In this document: positions 1 to 8,166 of the stretch, piece by piece
How positions within the stretch are numbered: the first letter of the stretch is position 1
Layout of the letters: every line of letters starts with the position of its first letter
NCBI GenBank assembly: GCA_963725185.1
Contig: CAVRXO010000006.1
Span: forward strand, 1,116,001-1,180,000
Origin: VAZQ01 sp963725185
GTDB lineage: Bacteria > Pseudomonadota > Alphaproteobacteria > Rhizobiales > Xanthobacteraceae
Reading direction: 5' to 3'
Length of the DNA: 64,000 nt
Program-made: the position numbers and the translations under genes
Notes under the pieces: model-generated
The model's input: only the letters and a program-made list of their open reading frames with translations
Told to the model about the DNA's origin: nothing
The model's database searches: none

Positions 1-1166
1 ATATAGCTGGTATTGCCGCTGAGCTGGACCGAGTATTCGGAAGCTCCCAACGCCGTGGCACGGATGCATTCGCCGGCCGGCAGGAGCGGCCAGGGCAGCG
101 CGCCGGCATCGACGCGAGCGCGGATCGCGGTGCCGAGCCGCAGCCCCATGTCGCCGAAGTCGCGGGTTTCGCGCCCATAGACATATTCGCCCACGCCGCC
201 CGAGAACATGATGCCGTCGAGGCGGCCGAAGTCGAGGATCGGATCGGTGAGATAGAGATGCTCGACCGAATGCGACATCGGCCGCTCGGTGAGCGCCTTG
301 ACCAGCGTGTCGGCCATGCCTTGCGCGACCTGGTCGAGATCATGGGGCCCGACCGTGTCGCCCTTGCTCCAGGAGAACCCGGCCTGCCGGGCGTGGAATT
401 TGCCAGCCGGGTCGAGACGGGTGATCGTGCCGCCCTGGTCGACGACCTGCAGCCGGCCACCGATATGGACCGCGGCGGTCGCCGTCACCTGGCCCTTCTC
501 GACCAGCGCGAGCTTGGTGGTGCCGCCCCCGATATCGATGTTGAGGACGCGCTTGTCCTCGTCATGCGAGACCCGCGAGGCGCCCGAGCCGAACGCCGCC
601 AAGAGCGATTCCATGTGATGGCCGGCGGTGGCGCAGACGAATTCGCCGCCCTGCTCCGACAGGATGCCGGCGATGCCTTGCGCATTCTCGCGCCGCAGGG
701 CCTCGCCGGTGAGGATCACCGCGCCGGTGTCGATATCGTCGGGATGCAGCCCGGCGCCCGCATAGGCCTCGTCGATGATCTTGCCCAGCGCGGCATCGTC
801 GATGCGCTCCTCGCTCTGATAGGGCGTCAGCGCCACCGGCGATTGGTAGAGCGTCTCGCGGGAAACCACGTAGTAGCGGCTGGTGAGGTCCTCCCCGTAG
901 CGGCGCAGCTTGATCCGGGAAAAGATGACCTGGGTGCCGGACGAGCCGATATCGATGCCGACGCTGACCAGCGTCACGTGGTCCTGCAGCCAGATCGGAT
1001 TCTGCTCGATCGGGCCGTCGTCATCGAACTCGAAATGATCGTGATCGTGATCCGCGACGCCGTCGTGCTCGTGGGTGAAATTCTCGCCCATCGTATGGTC
1101 GGCAAGCGAATGCCCGCCGCCGGCGCTGTCGTCGTTCTTGTCATTCTTATCCTGGGCGTCCGCCAT
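1..1166 (-). CDS. EutA-like reactivase ATPase (3' end outside window)
   Basis: 388 codons are present and the C-terminus lies beyond the window edge. Residues from about 57 read SVGIDIGSSGTQVIFSR, the phosphate-1 loop of the actin/Hsp70-like fold. NIDIGGGTTKLALVEKG, the SGGVGE motif and RATALGASEYSVQLSG follow in the order seen in EutA, which reactivates ethanolamine ammonia-lyase by removing damaged cobalamin at the cost of ATP. Roughly the last 140 residues of a normal EutA would be missing. Odd feature: a 55-residue N-terminal extension very rich in His and Asp (HEHDG, DHDHDHFEFDDD), which could bind metal. No eutB or eutC is visible, so the partner enzyme is unknown. ATG at 1166 was chosen because it follows a GAGGAGAG ribosome site. 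Confidence 0.8.
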   Translation of the reverse strand, partial: MADAQDKNDKNDDSAGGGHSLADHTMGENFTHEHDGVADHDHDHFEFDDDGPIEQNPIWLQDHVTLVSVGIDIGSSGTQVIFSRIKLRRYGEDLTSRYYVVSRETLYQSPVALTPYQSEERIDDAALGKIIDEAYAGAGLHPDDIDTGAVILTGEALRRENAQGIAGILSEQGGEFVCATAGHHMESLLAAFGSGASRVSHDEDKRVLNIDIGGGTTKLALVEKGQVTATAAVHIGGRLQVVDQGGTITRLDPAGKFHARQAGFSWSKGDTVGPHDLDQVAQGMADTLVKALTERPMSHSVEHLYLTDPILDFGRLDGIMFSGGVGEYVYGRETRDFGDMGLRLGTAIRARVDAGALPWPLLPAGECIRATALGASEYSVQLSGNTSY

Positions 1167-1416
1167 CAACTCTCTCCTCGAACTCCGCCGGACCTCTCGC
1201 GCCCAAACGGCGCTGCGCCGCAAGCGACCGCGCCGTCGTTCGGCCTGCCAAACGACCCATTGGATGCGGCCACGCGCGAAACGGGCGGGAAGGACGGATG
1301 CTTCGGGACGTAGACCGGGGCCCCCGGAAACGCAAGCCTTGCTGAGGAATCCGTTCCTTAATGGGACCGCGTGAGCGCAAGGCCGGTGCCAAAGCCGGGC
1401 CGGCGGTCCGGAGTCG

Positions 1417-1453
1417 TTGACATCAAGACACCAACTACCTTATGTTTTGATGC
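1417..1453 (+). promoter_or_regulatory. vapBC promoter with overlapping inverted-repeat operator
   Basis: TTGACA (1417-1422) and TATGTT (1441-1446) are spaced 18 bp, a sigma70-type promoter. An inverted repeat with 10-nt arms (CATCAAGACA at 1421-1430, TGTTTTGATG at 1443-1452, 9 of 10 complementary) brackets the spacer and covers the -10. VapB-type ribbon-helix-helix antitoxins usually repress their own operon by binding such palindromes, so this is the likely operator. Transcription would start at about 1453-1454, so the mRNA should be leaderless or nearly so. Confidence 0.65.
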
Positions 1454-1699
1454 ATGAGAACGACCTTGACCATCGACGACGATGTCGCCGCCAGCCTGGA
1501 GCGCCTGCACAAAGCCCGCGCCGGCAGCCTCAAGGATCTGATCAATGAGGCACTGCGGCGCGGCATCAAGGATATGAGCGGGCGACCAAAACCGCGCGAG
1601 CCGTTCCGCACGCGCGCGGTAGAGGTCGGCGAGGTCCTTATTCCCCTGGACGATATCAGCGAAGCGTTGGCGATCGCGGAGGGCGAGTCGTTCAAGTGA
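1454..1699 (+). CDS. vapB: VapB-type antitoxin
   Basis: 81 residues. The N-terminus MRTTLTIDDDVAASLERL has the beta-strand/helix pattern of a ribbon-helix-helix DNA-binding domain, followed by SLKDLINEALRRGI. The charged C-terminal half (IPLDDISEALAIAEGESFK) would be the toxin-wrapping segment. The family neutralises the paired VapC RNase and represses the operon. The stop codon overlaps the start of the toxin gene by 4 nt (GTGA), so translation is probably coupled. The ATG is only about 8 nt downstream of the -10 box and has no ribosome site, consistent with leaderless translation. Confidence 0.85.
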   Translation: MRTTLTIDDDVAASLERLHKARAGSLKDLINEALRRGIKDMSGRPKPREPFRTRAVEVGEVLIPLDDISEALAIAEGESFK

Positions 1700-2139
1700 T
1701 TCTGATCGACGCCAACATCTTGATTTACGCGCATGTCAGCACCTTCAGTCAGCACGACGTTGCGCGGGATTGGCTCGATGGGCAACTCAATGGAGCCACC
1801 AACGTCGGTCTGCCGTGGCCGAGCGTGCTTGCTTTCCTGCGGCTGGTGACCAATCCACGCGTTGTCCGGCGGGCCGTACCAATTGCCGATGCATGGCGCC
1901 AAGTGCGTGACTGGCTCGCCTGCGATCCGGTATGGATTCCGCAACCGACGGAGCACCATGAGGAGGTCGTGGGCCGACTGCTGGCGCTCCCCGGTATGCA
2001 TGGCAACCTCGTCCCGGACGCGCATCTGGCGGCGTTGGCAATCGAGCATGGTTTGACGCTTTGCTCGGCCGGCGGGGACTTCGCGCAATTCCCCGGCTTG
2101 AATTGGCACAACCCGATCGCCCAGCCCGGGCCGCTTTAG
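1696..2139 (+). CDS. vapC: VapC-type PIN-domain ribonuclease toxin
   Basis: 147 residues with a GTG start inside the vapB stop. PIN-domain acidic residues are visible: the first Asp in MILIDANILIYAH, a central Glu in the EHHEEVVGRL region, and an Asp in NLVPDAHLAALAIEHGL, followed by the usual SAGGDFAQFPGLNW end. VapC proteins cleave RNA (tRNA or rRNA) with Mg2+ held by these acids when VapB is lost. Length and architecture are normal and the gene looks intact. Target RNA cannot be inferred. Confidence 0.9.
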   Translation: MILIDANILIYAHVSTFSQHDVARDWLDGQLNGATNVGLPWPSVLAFLRLVTNPRVVRRAVPIADAWRQVRDWLACDPVWIPQPTEHHEEVVGRLLALPGMHGNLVPDAHLAALAIEHGLTLCSAGGDFAQFPGLNWHNPIAQPGPL

Positions 2140-2201
2140 GCTTCCCGTCTTCATTGACAGGCCGGGGCCGGACGGTAGGGTCACGCCACCGCAGCAACGG
2201 G

Positions 2202-3947
2202 ATGGACAACAAAGTGAGCGATACAACCAAGGACGCTTCCAAGGATTCCAAGGATATGTCGGCGGAGGCCTATCTCAGCCGGCTGGGCGAACGCGGCATC
2301 GAATATGTGTTCGCCAATGCGGGCACCGATTTTGCCCCGATCGTCGAAGCCTTGAGTCGGCCCACGGGTCTCGGCCGGAAGTATCCGCGCTTCATCACCG
2401 TGCCGCACGAGAACGTGGCCATGGCGATGGCGCACGGCTACTACCGCACCAGCGGCAAGCCGGCCGCCGTCATGGTGCATGTGACGGTGGGCACCGCCAA
2501 TGCGATGAACGGCCTCATCAACGCGTCGCGCGACAATATTCCGCTGCTGCTGGCGGCCGGCCGCACGCCCTTGACCGAGACCGGGCATGTCAGCTCACGC
2601 AACCGCTCGATCCATTGGGGCCAGGAATCCTTCGACCAAGGCGGCATGGTGCGCGAATACGTGAAGTGGGACTACGAGCTGCGCGGCGGCCAGCCCGTCG
2701 ACGCGGTGGTGGACCGCGCGCTCGACATCGCCATGACGGAGCCGCGCGGCCCGGTCTATCTGACGCTGCCGCGCGAGGTGCTGACCGACGCCGCGGTGGC
2801 GCCGCGCCGCGACACGGTGCGGCCGCTGGGTTCGCTGGCGCCGGAGCCGGCCTGGGCCGCCATCGAGGAGGCCGCAGGCCTCATCGCCAAGGCCGAGTTC
2901 CCCCTGATCGTCACGTCCAGCGTCGGGCGCAACCCGGCCGCGATCAACGAGCTCGCCGCGCTGGCGGAGGAGTTCGCGCTGCCGGTGGTGCAGAGCGAGG
3001 CGCGCGATTTCAACCTGCCGACCAATCATTCGATGCACGTGGGTTTCGAGCCGGCGAGCTTCCTGGCCAAGGCCGACGTGGTGATCGTGCTCGAAAGCGC
3101 GGTACCCTGGATTCCGGGCGCCCATCGGCCGCGGGCAGACGCCAAGGTCATCCACATCGCGGGCGATCCGCTGGCGAGCCGGTTTCCGTTCCGCGAGATC
3201 GAGGCGGATCTGCTGGTCGCCGGCGAGCCGCGCGCCGCGCTCGCCATGCTGCGCCAGTGCTTGGGCGAAGCCCTCAAGACCGCCAAGAACGGCTCCATGG
3301 ACGGACGCCGCAAGGCCGTCGCGGCGGCGCGCGCGGACCTCGCGGCGCGCCGCAAGAAGCTGATCGAGACCGTCAAGGACCAGACCCCGGTGCATCCGGC
3401 CTGGCTTGCGCACTGCATCAATCAGGTGAAATCCGAGAACGCCATCGTGGTCAGCGAGCTCGGCGTGCCGGTGGCACAGCTCGACCTGACCCAGCCGCGC
3501 TCCTTCATGGGCAGTCTGCTCTCCGGCGGCCTCGGCTTCGGCATGGGGGCGGCGCTGGGCGCCAAGCTGGCGGCGCCCGAGCGCGAGGTGATCGTCACGG
3601 TCGGGGACGGCTCCTACATGTTCGGCAATCCGGTCCCCTACCACTTCGTGGCCCGCGCCGAGAACCTGCCGACGCTGACCATCGTGGCCAACAACCACAT
3701 GTGGGGCGCGGTGCGCTCCGCTACCCTCGACGTCTTCCCGCAAGGCGCCGCCGCCAAGGCCAATGTGATGCCGATCACCCAGCTCAATCCCTCGCCCGAT
3801 TTCGAGAAGGTGATCGAGACCTGCGGCGGCCGCGGCGAGCGCGTGGACGGGCCCGGCGATCTCCTGCCCGCGCTCGAGCGCAGCTTCGAGGCCTTGCGCG
3901 GCGGCACGCCCGCAATGCTCAACGTGATCACGCAGGGGAGACGGTAG
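2202..3947 (+). CDS. Thiamine-diphosphate-dependent decarboxylase/lyase family enzyme
   Basis: 581 residues with the three-domain acetolactate synthase/benzoylformate decarboxylase layout. The N-terminal pyrimidine-binding domain has the catalytic Glu in VPHENVAMAMAHGYYR. A central Rossmann domain follows. The C-terminal domain has the diphosphate motif GDGSYMFGNP ending in the Asn pair of LTIVANNHMWG. The enzyme should cleave or form a C-C bond next to a carbonyl, but the substrate is not predictable. It shares the phrase YVKWDYE with the second enzyme of this type at 8167, so the two are paralogues in one cluster. ATG 2202 was chosen because the open frame upstream overlaps vapC; the ribosome site is weak. 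Confidence 0.8.
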   Translation: MDNKVSDTTKDASKDSKDMSAEAYLSRLGERGIEYVFANAGTDFAPIVEALSRPTGLGRKYPRFITVPHENVAMAMAHGYYRTSGKPAAVMVHVTVGTANAMNGLINASRDNIPLLLAAGRTPLTETGHVSSRNRSIHWGQESFDQGGMVREYVKWDYELRGGQPVDAVVDRALDIAMTEPRGPVYLTLPREVLTDAAVAPRRDTVRPLGSLAPEPAWAAIEEAAGLIAKAEFPLIVTSSVGRNPAAINELAALAEEFALPVVQSEARDFNLPTNHSMHVGFEPASFLAKADVVIVLESAVPWIPGAHRPRADAKVIHIAGDPLASRFPFREIEADLLVAGEPRAALAMLRQCLGEALKTAKNGSMDGRRKAVAAARADLAARRKKLIETVKDQTPVHPAWLAHCINQVKSENAIVVSELGVPVAQLDLTQPRSFMGSLLSGGLGFGMGAALGAKLAAPEREVIVTVGDGSYMFGNPVPYHFVARAENLPTLTIVANNHMWGAVRSATLDVFPQGAAAKANVMPITQLNPSPDFEKVIETCGGRGERVDGPGDLLPALERSFEALRGGTPAMLNVITQGRR

Positions 3948-3975
3948 AGCTCACACCCGCGTCTTTGGAACTGTC

Positions 3976-4443
3976 TTGGGCGGCAAAATTCTCTCCTGGC
4001 TCGGCCGCACGCCGGTGCAGACGTTCGTTCTGTCCCCGCTCGCGGTAATCGGCGTCGAGCTCGCACTGCACGGCGGCGCGGTTTCTTTCGTGCCTTGGGG
4101 GCTGCCGCTCCTGGCCTGGGGCTACCTGCAATATCGGCTGGTCGGCCGCTACCGGCTGCGCTTGGGCGGCGGCGGGCCCGGGATGGCGGCGCCTCCGCAG
4201 CGGATCGTGGCGGAGGGGGCTTATCGCTACACGCGCAACCCGATGTACCTTGGGCATCTCATCTTCATGCTCGGGCTCGCGCTGACGTTCTGGTCCTGGT
4301 TCGCGCTCCTCCTGCTCGCGCTGCGCGCCGCCTGGTTCCAGCATCGGGTCAGGGGCGACGAGGCACGGCTGGCGGCGACATTCGGGGCTGATTATGAGGC
4401 CTACCGGGCGCGGGTGAAGCGCTGGGTGCCGGGCATCATTTGA
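3976..4443 (+). CDS. Isoprenylcysteine carboxyl methyltransferase (ICMT/PEMT)-like membrane protein
   Basis: 155 residues. The motif GAYRYTRNPMYLGHLIFMLG is the signature of the ICMT/phospholipid methyltransferase family, and the end DEARLAATFGADYEAY is also typical. Three or four hydrophobic helices are visible. Family members use S-adenosylmethionine at the inner membrane; bacterial substrates are mostly unknown. It starts 28 nt after the upstream TPP enzyme and is probably co-transcribed. The start is a TTG (MGGKILSW...) and is uncertain. Confidence 0.75.
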   Translation: MGGKILSWLGRTPVQTFVLSPLAVIGVELALHGGAVSFVPWGLPLLAWGYLQYRLVGRYRLRLGGGGPGMAAPPQRIVAEGAYRYTRNPMYLGHLIFMLGLALTFWSWFALLLLALRAAWFQHRVRGDEARLAATFGADYEAYRARVKRWVPGII

Positions 4444-4471
4444 TCGCGACTGCGGCCGGGGCTTTGGGCCG

Positions 4472-4487
4472 GGCACAAGGCCGGGCA
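4472..4487. repeat. Copy of a short dispersed GC-rich repeat
   Basis: GGCACAAGGCCGGGCA recurs as its exact reverse complement at 27678-27693 between atpG and atpA. Here it sits between the convergent methyltransferase-like and receptor genes, next to further GGGCCGGGC complements able to fold. It resembles the interspersed palindromes common in Bradyrhizobium-type genomes. Confidence 0.5.
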
Positions 4488-4521
4488 TGACGAGTCAGCA
4501 TCGCCCGGCAGCGCCGCTCCC

Positions 4522-5604
4522 TCACCGCTTGGGCGGGTTGCGCATGTAGTCGTTGATGAAGTCGCGCATCTGCGGCGAGGCCACCATCATGGCACGGACT
4601 TTTTGGCTCATGTCGGGCGCGGTCGGATAGTCGGGCACGAACTCAATGGTCTTGAGCGCCTCGGCGGCGAATTCCTTGTCGTCGTCGAGGGCGTCGATGG
4701 CCGCGCGCAGCGCCGCCAGCGCGGCCGGCGGCGTGCCGGGCGGCAACGCGATCATGCGCTGCAGGGTCGCGTTCATGTCGTACAGCACCCGATAGGCCTC
4801 CCACAGCCGGCCGGAGGGAAGCGTGCCTTTGATCTGGCGGTAGAGCTGCGGAAAGCTCGGGATCGAAAGGCCTTCGAGCTGCTTTTGCGGCAACGGCGGA
4901 TCGGCGACCTCGTCGTAGAACACCGGCATCGCCAGCCCGGTCTTGACCAGCGAAGGCTCGACCACGGAGCGGTAGCTCGGCGGCGATTCCGAGAACATTG
5001 AGATCTCGCCGCGCTGGAGCGCCAGCCGCGCCGGCGGGCTAGAACGATAGCCGGTGACGTATTGGTAGGGCACCCCCAGCATGTCGAGGGCCAGCCGCAA
5101 GCGGAGATCCTTCGACGTGTCGGCGCTCAGGCCGCCGGCGATCAGTCCTTGCGCCTTGGAGATGTCGGCCGGGACGCGCATGCCGGGCGACACATCGGTG
5201 CGCATGAAGTGAACCGTGGTGCCCGGCTCATAGGCGACGAACTCGTATTTGCGGAAGTCAACTCGCCAGCGGTCCGGATCGCTGACATAGAGCCAGGCCG
5301 AGCCCGAGAGATAGCCCAGCACGGTGCCGTCCTTGGGGGCGATCTCGCCCAGATATTGCGCCCCGATCAGGCCACCGGCGCCGTCCATGTTTTGCACGAT
5401 GACGCCGGGCTGGCCCTCGATGTGCTTGACCAGGTATTTAGCGAACAGGCGGCCCTCGATATCGGTCGGCCCGCCGGCCGCGAAGTTGATCAGCACGGTC
5501 AGCCGCTTGCCCTTGTAGTAGGGTTCATCGGCTTGCGCGCTCGCCGCAAGCCCAAGCAAGGCCGCGAGCGCCAGCACGGCAGGGCGCGTGAAAGCCGCAA
5601 GCAT
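4522..5604 (-). CDS. Bug/TctC-family periplasmic solute-binding protein
   Basis: 360 residues. A signal peptide is evident (MLAAFTRPAVLALAALLGLAASAQA, cleavage near ASAQA-DE). The mature start YYKGKRLTVLINFAAGGPTD and the later NMDGAGGLIGAQYL match the Bug receptors of tripartite tricarboxylate transporters, which bind carboxylates in the periplasm. No TctA or TctB membrane subunits are present in the window, so it is an orphan receptor, as is common for Bug proteins. The ATG at 5604 follows a clear GGGAGG site. It points away from the aldolase gene and may supply the substrate of the surrounding cluster. Confidence 0.8.
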   Translation of the reverse strand: MLAAFTRPAVLALAALLGLAASAQADEPYYKGKRLTVLINFAAGGPTDIEGRLFAKYLVKHIEGQPGVIVQNMDGAGGLIGAQYLGEIAPKDGTVLGYLSGSAWLYVSDPDRWRVDFRKYEFVAYEPGTTVHFMRTDVSPGMRVPADISKAQGLIAGGLSADTSKDLRLRLALDMLGVPYQYVTGYRSSPPARLALQRGEISMFSESPPSYRSVVEPSLVKTGLAMPVFYDEVADPPLPQKQLEGLSIPSFPQLYRQIKGTLPSGRLWEAYRVLYDMNATLQRMIALPPGTPPAALAALRAAIDALDDDKEFAAEALKTIEFVPDYPTAPDMSQKVRAMMVASPQMRDFINDYMRNPPKR

Positions 5605-5855
5605 CGCAACCCTCCCAAATTCTCGTTGATTGCCTGCAGCGGAGCTTACGCTCCTCTTTGCTGCAGCGACAAGATACACTCGCGAGACATGACAGCGGGC
5701 GCCAAACATGTCACAGAGCGCGACGAATCGAATCCGAGAAACAAACCCGCTGCAAATGTAACCGCGCAGCCGCAAACTCCGCCTCGCCCTGCTTGCCGGG
5801 AGAGGGAGCTCCCGCACTCGCTGAAAATTCAGAAACCCAAATAAGGAGAGACCCC

Positions 5856-6722
5856 ATGCCCGATCCGCTCGCCGAGGCCCGCCAGGAATTGGCGATCGCC
5901 AACCGCGTTCTTGCCAATGAGGGCGTGCTCGATGCCTTCGGGCATATCAGCGTGCGCCATCCTCATAATCCCGACCGCTATCTCATCTCGCGCTACGGGG
6001 CGGCCGAGGTGATGACGCCCTCCGACATCCTCGAGCTGACGCTCGATTCGAAGCCGGTCGAGCCGACCAGCGCGCGGCTGTTCAGCGAGCTGGTGATCCA
6101 CGGCTGCATCTACCAGGCGCGCCCGGACGTGCACTCGGTCTGCCATCACCACGCGGTTTCGGTGCTGCCGTATTGCATCACCGGGGTCGAGCTGGTGCCG
6201 GTCATGCATCTGGGCGCCTCGCTGGGCGGCAAGGTGCCGTTCTGGGACAGCCGCGACGAGTTCGGCGACACCCCGCTGGTGGTCACCAAGCCCGAGGAAG
6301 GCCGTTCGCTGGCGCGCGCGCTCGGGGAGCAGTGGATGGTGCTGCTGCGGCGCCACGGCGCGACGCTGGCGGGCCGCTCGCTGCACGAATGCGTGTTCCG
6401 CTCGATCTACACCTGCCGCAACGCCGAGCTGCAGAGCCGCGCCATGGGAATGGGATCCATCAGCACGCTCAGCGCCGGCGAGGCCGAATTGTGCAGCTCG
6501 CACAGCCTGACGCCGCGCACCCTCGGGCGCGCCTGGGAGTACTGGACCCATCGGCTGCAGAAGGCAGAGGCGGCGACCGCGCACCGCACGACCAAAACGC
6601 CTGCGGCAAGGAAACCGGTCAAGACCGCCGCTGGCCGCGGCAAGGCCACCGCCCGGCCCGCCAAGCGGGCCGCGCGCGCGAGCGGCGCAGGCCGCAAGGC
6701 CAAGCGGGCAGCGAGGCGGTAG
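5856..6722 (+). CDS. Class II aldolase/adducin-family protein with basic tail
   Basis: 288 residues. The metal site of class II aldolases is visible: the His cluster in SVCHHHAVSVLPY and the third His in VLLRRHGATLAGRSLHECV. Family members retro-aldol cleave or decarboxylate phosphorylated sugars or aromatic acids such as dihydroxyphthalates. After about residue 235 the protein changes to a Lys/Arg/Ala/Pro-rich tail of about 50 residues (AARKPVKTAAGRG, AKRAARASG) like histone H1 or AlgP tails, which is not part of the aldolase fold. The start follows AAGGAGAG at 5842-5849. It opens a run of co-oriented cluster genes. Confidence 0.82.
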   Translation: MPDPLAEARQELAIANRVLANEGVLDAFGHISVRHPHNPDRYLISRYGAAEVMTPSDILELTLDSKPVEPTSARLFSELVIHGCIYQARPDVHSVCHHHAVSVLPYCITGVELVPVMHLGASLGGKVPFWDSRDEFGDTPLVVTKPEEGRSLARALGEQWMVLLRRHGATLAGRSLHECVFRSIYTCRNAELQSRAMGMGSISTLSAGEAELCSSHSLTPRTLGRAWEYWTHRLQKAEAATAHRTTKTPAARKPVKTAAGRGKATARPAKRAARASGAGRKAKRAARR

Positions 6723-6980
6723 AGCCGTTCGCAGTGCGGCGGATTGGCGGTCGCGTGGCGCGCGTCGAAATGACCCGCATCGACCGCCCGGATTGCGCAT
6801 TATCGCGTTAGAGATTGCATGCGAGCCGGCGCGCCGTTCGACCTTCGTTCCCGCGGCGCGCCGACGGAGCCGCGGCGTTGCGTACAGCCCGGCAATCGCG
6901 TAATGACCAGCACAAATGCCGGCTCGCCGGCTTGATGACGGGGCTTGGCTTGACGGCCACGGCCGAAGAAGGAGCGCAGA

Positions 6981-7574
6981 ATGACGGGATTCATCGAACC
7001 AGTTGCGGGCATCGGCCACAATCAACCCGACCCGATGGAGATGGAGAAGAAGAACCAGAAATGGGAGCGCTGGGCCAAGAAGCGGACTTTCGTGCGCGCG
7101 CTCGAGGGCACCTACAGCCATCTCTACAAGACGCTGGTCGATGAGCCGCGGGTCTATTCCTCCGCCGACGTGGCCTGGAAGGGCGGGCCCCAGATGTACG
7201 GCAAGAGCGTCATCAGCCCGCAGGCCACCTCGATCATCCAATCGATCGAATCGCATATCGAGGCTTACGCGCCCAAGACCGGCGGCCAGAAGCACGGCCA
7301 TCTCAACAGCGCGGTGTTCTACGTGCTCAAGGGGCACGGCTACGACGTCCATGATGGCCGCCGGATCGAGTGGAAGGCCGGCGACGTGATGCTGGTCGAG
7401 AACGGCTGCGTGCATCAGCACTTCAACGCCTCCGAAGACGAGGAATGCGTGCACCTGGTGTTCAAGGCCAAGCCGCTGTTCCTGTTCATGCACCTCCTGT
7501 TGCAGAAGATGGTGGAATGGCCGCCGGAGCGATCGCCGGACGACAAGCCCTATTCGCCGCCGACCGACATTTGA
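6981..7574 (+). CDS. Cupin-domain protein A
   Basis: 197 residues, single cupin fold. Motif 1 is KHGHLNSAVFYVLKGHGYDV: the HxH pair is present but the usual metal-binding Glu is replaced by a hydrophobic residue. Motif 2 is GDVMLVENGCVHQHFN, which keeps the His but lacks the usual Pro. Near the N-terminus is the short phrase GIGHNQPD, like GHNxP motifs seen at the start of many alphaproteobacterial proteins. A good AAGGAG site precedes the ATG. It is followed after 19 nt by a second cupin, so the two may act together, for example as subunits of a ring-cleaving or isomerising enzyme. Function is not established. Confidence 0.75.
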   Translation: MTGFIEPVAGIGHNQPDPMEMEKKNQKWERWAKKRTFVRALEGTYSHLYKTLVDEPRVYSSADVAWKGGPQMYGKSVISPQATSIIQSIESHIEAYAPKTGGQKHGHLNSAVFYVLKGHGYDVHDGRRIEWKAGDVMLVENGCVHQHFNASEDEECVHLVFKAKPLFLFMHLLLQKMVEWPPERSPDDKPYSPPTDI

Positions 7575-7593
7575 GAGCTGGAGCCGCATTGCC

Positions 7594-8133
7594 ATGAGCG
7601 CGATCGAGGACAAGAAGTTCGCCCTGTCGGGCAACAAGACCTGCAACTGGCGGGCCGAGGAAATCTTGCGGTCGGCGGAATTCCGCAAGGAATACGCCAG
7701 CCGGCCCAACGTGGTGGCGGCCGAGGACATGCCGTGGGAACGTTCTCCCGACGGGCTGATCAAGCATCTGATCAACCACCGCATGAACACGCCCGAGCTT
7801 TGCGTCGAGGCCTATATGCTGTTTCTCAAGGACGGCGAGCGCTCCGGCAAGCACCGGCACATGTGGGAAGAGCTGACCTTCGTGGTGGAAGGCTCCGGCT
7901 ACGATCTGCATTGGGACATGAAATTCGATTGCCAGGACAAATTCCTGTGGGAATGGGCGGACGAGCCCAAGAAATTCGAATGGAAGCAGGGCGACTACAT
8001 CTACGTCCCGCCCTTCACCAATCATCAGCACTTCGCCACCAAGGAAGCCCGGCTCATCATCATGAGCAACCGCATGATCAAGGAAATGGGCTTCGACTGG
8101 CTGGATCAGCTCGAGAACGCGCCGGGATTCTGA
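7594..8133 (+). CDS. Cupin-domain protein B
   Basis: 179 residues. The metal site is complete: KHRHMWEELTFVVEGSG supplies His-x-His and Glu, and GDYIYVPPFTNHQHF supplies the last His with the expected Pro. This fits an active Fe or Mn cupin such as a dioxygenase. The end is rich in charged and aromatic residues (RMIKEMGFDWLDQLENAPGF). It sits between cupin A and the second TPP enzyme in the same direction with short gaps, so one transcript is likely. Substrate unknown. Confidence 0.78.
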   Translation: MSAIEDKKFALSGNKTCNWRAEEILRSAEFRKEYASRPNVVAAEDMPWERSPDGLIKHLINHRMNTPELCVEAYMLFLKDGERSGKHRHMWEELTFVVEGSGYDLHWDMKFDCQDKFLWEWADEPKKFEWKQGDYIYVPPFTNHQHFATKEARLIIMSNRMIKEMGFDWLDQLENAPGF

Positions 8134-8166
8134 TCTTCTGGCTTCCGGGGGCTGAAAGGGCAGTCG

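Noticed and set aside
258..1313. Long plus-strand open frame opposite the EutA-like gene
   Set aside because: It is the antisense of a conserved minus-strand protein; its translation is low-complexity Arg/Ala/Gly and has no recognisable motif.
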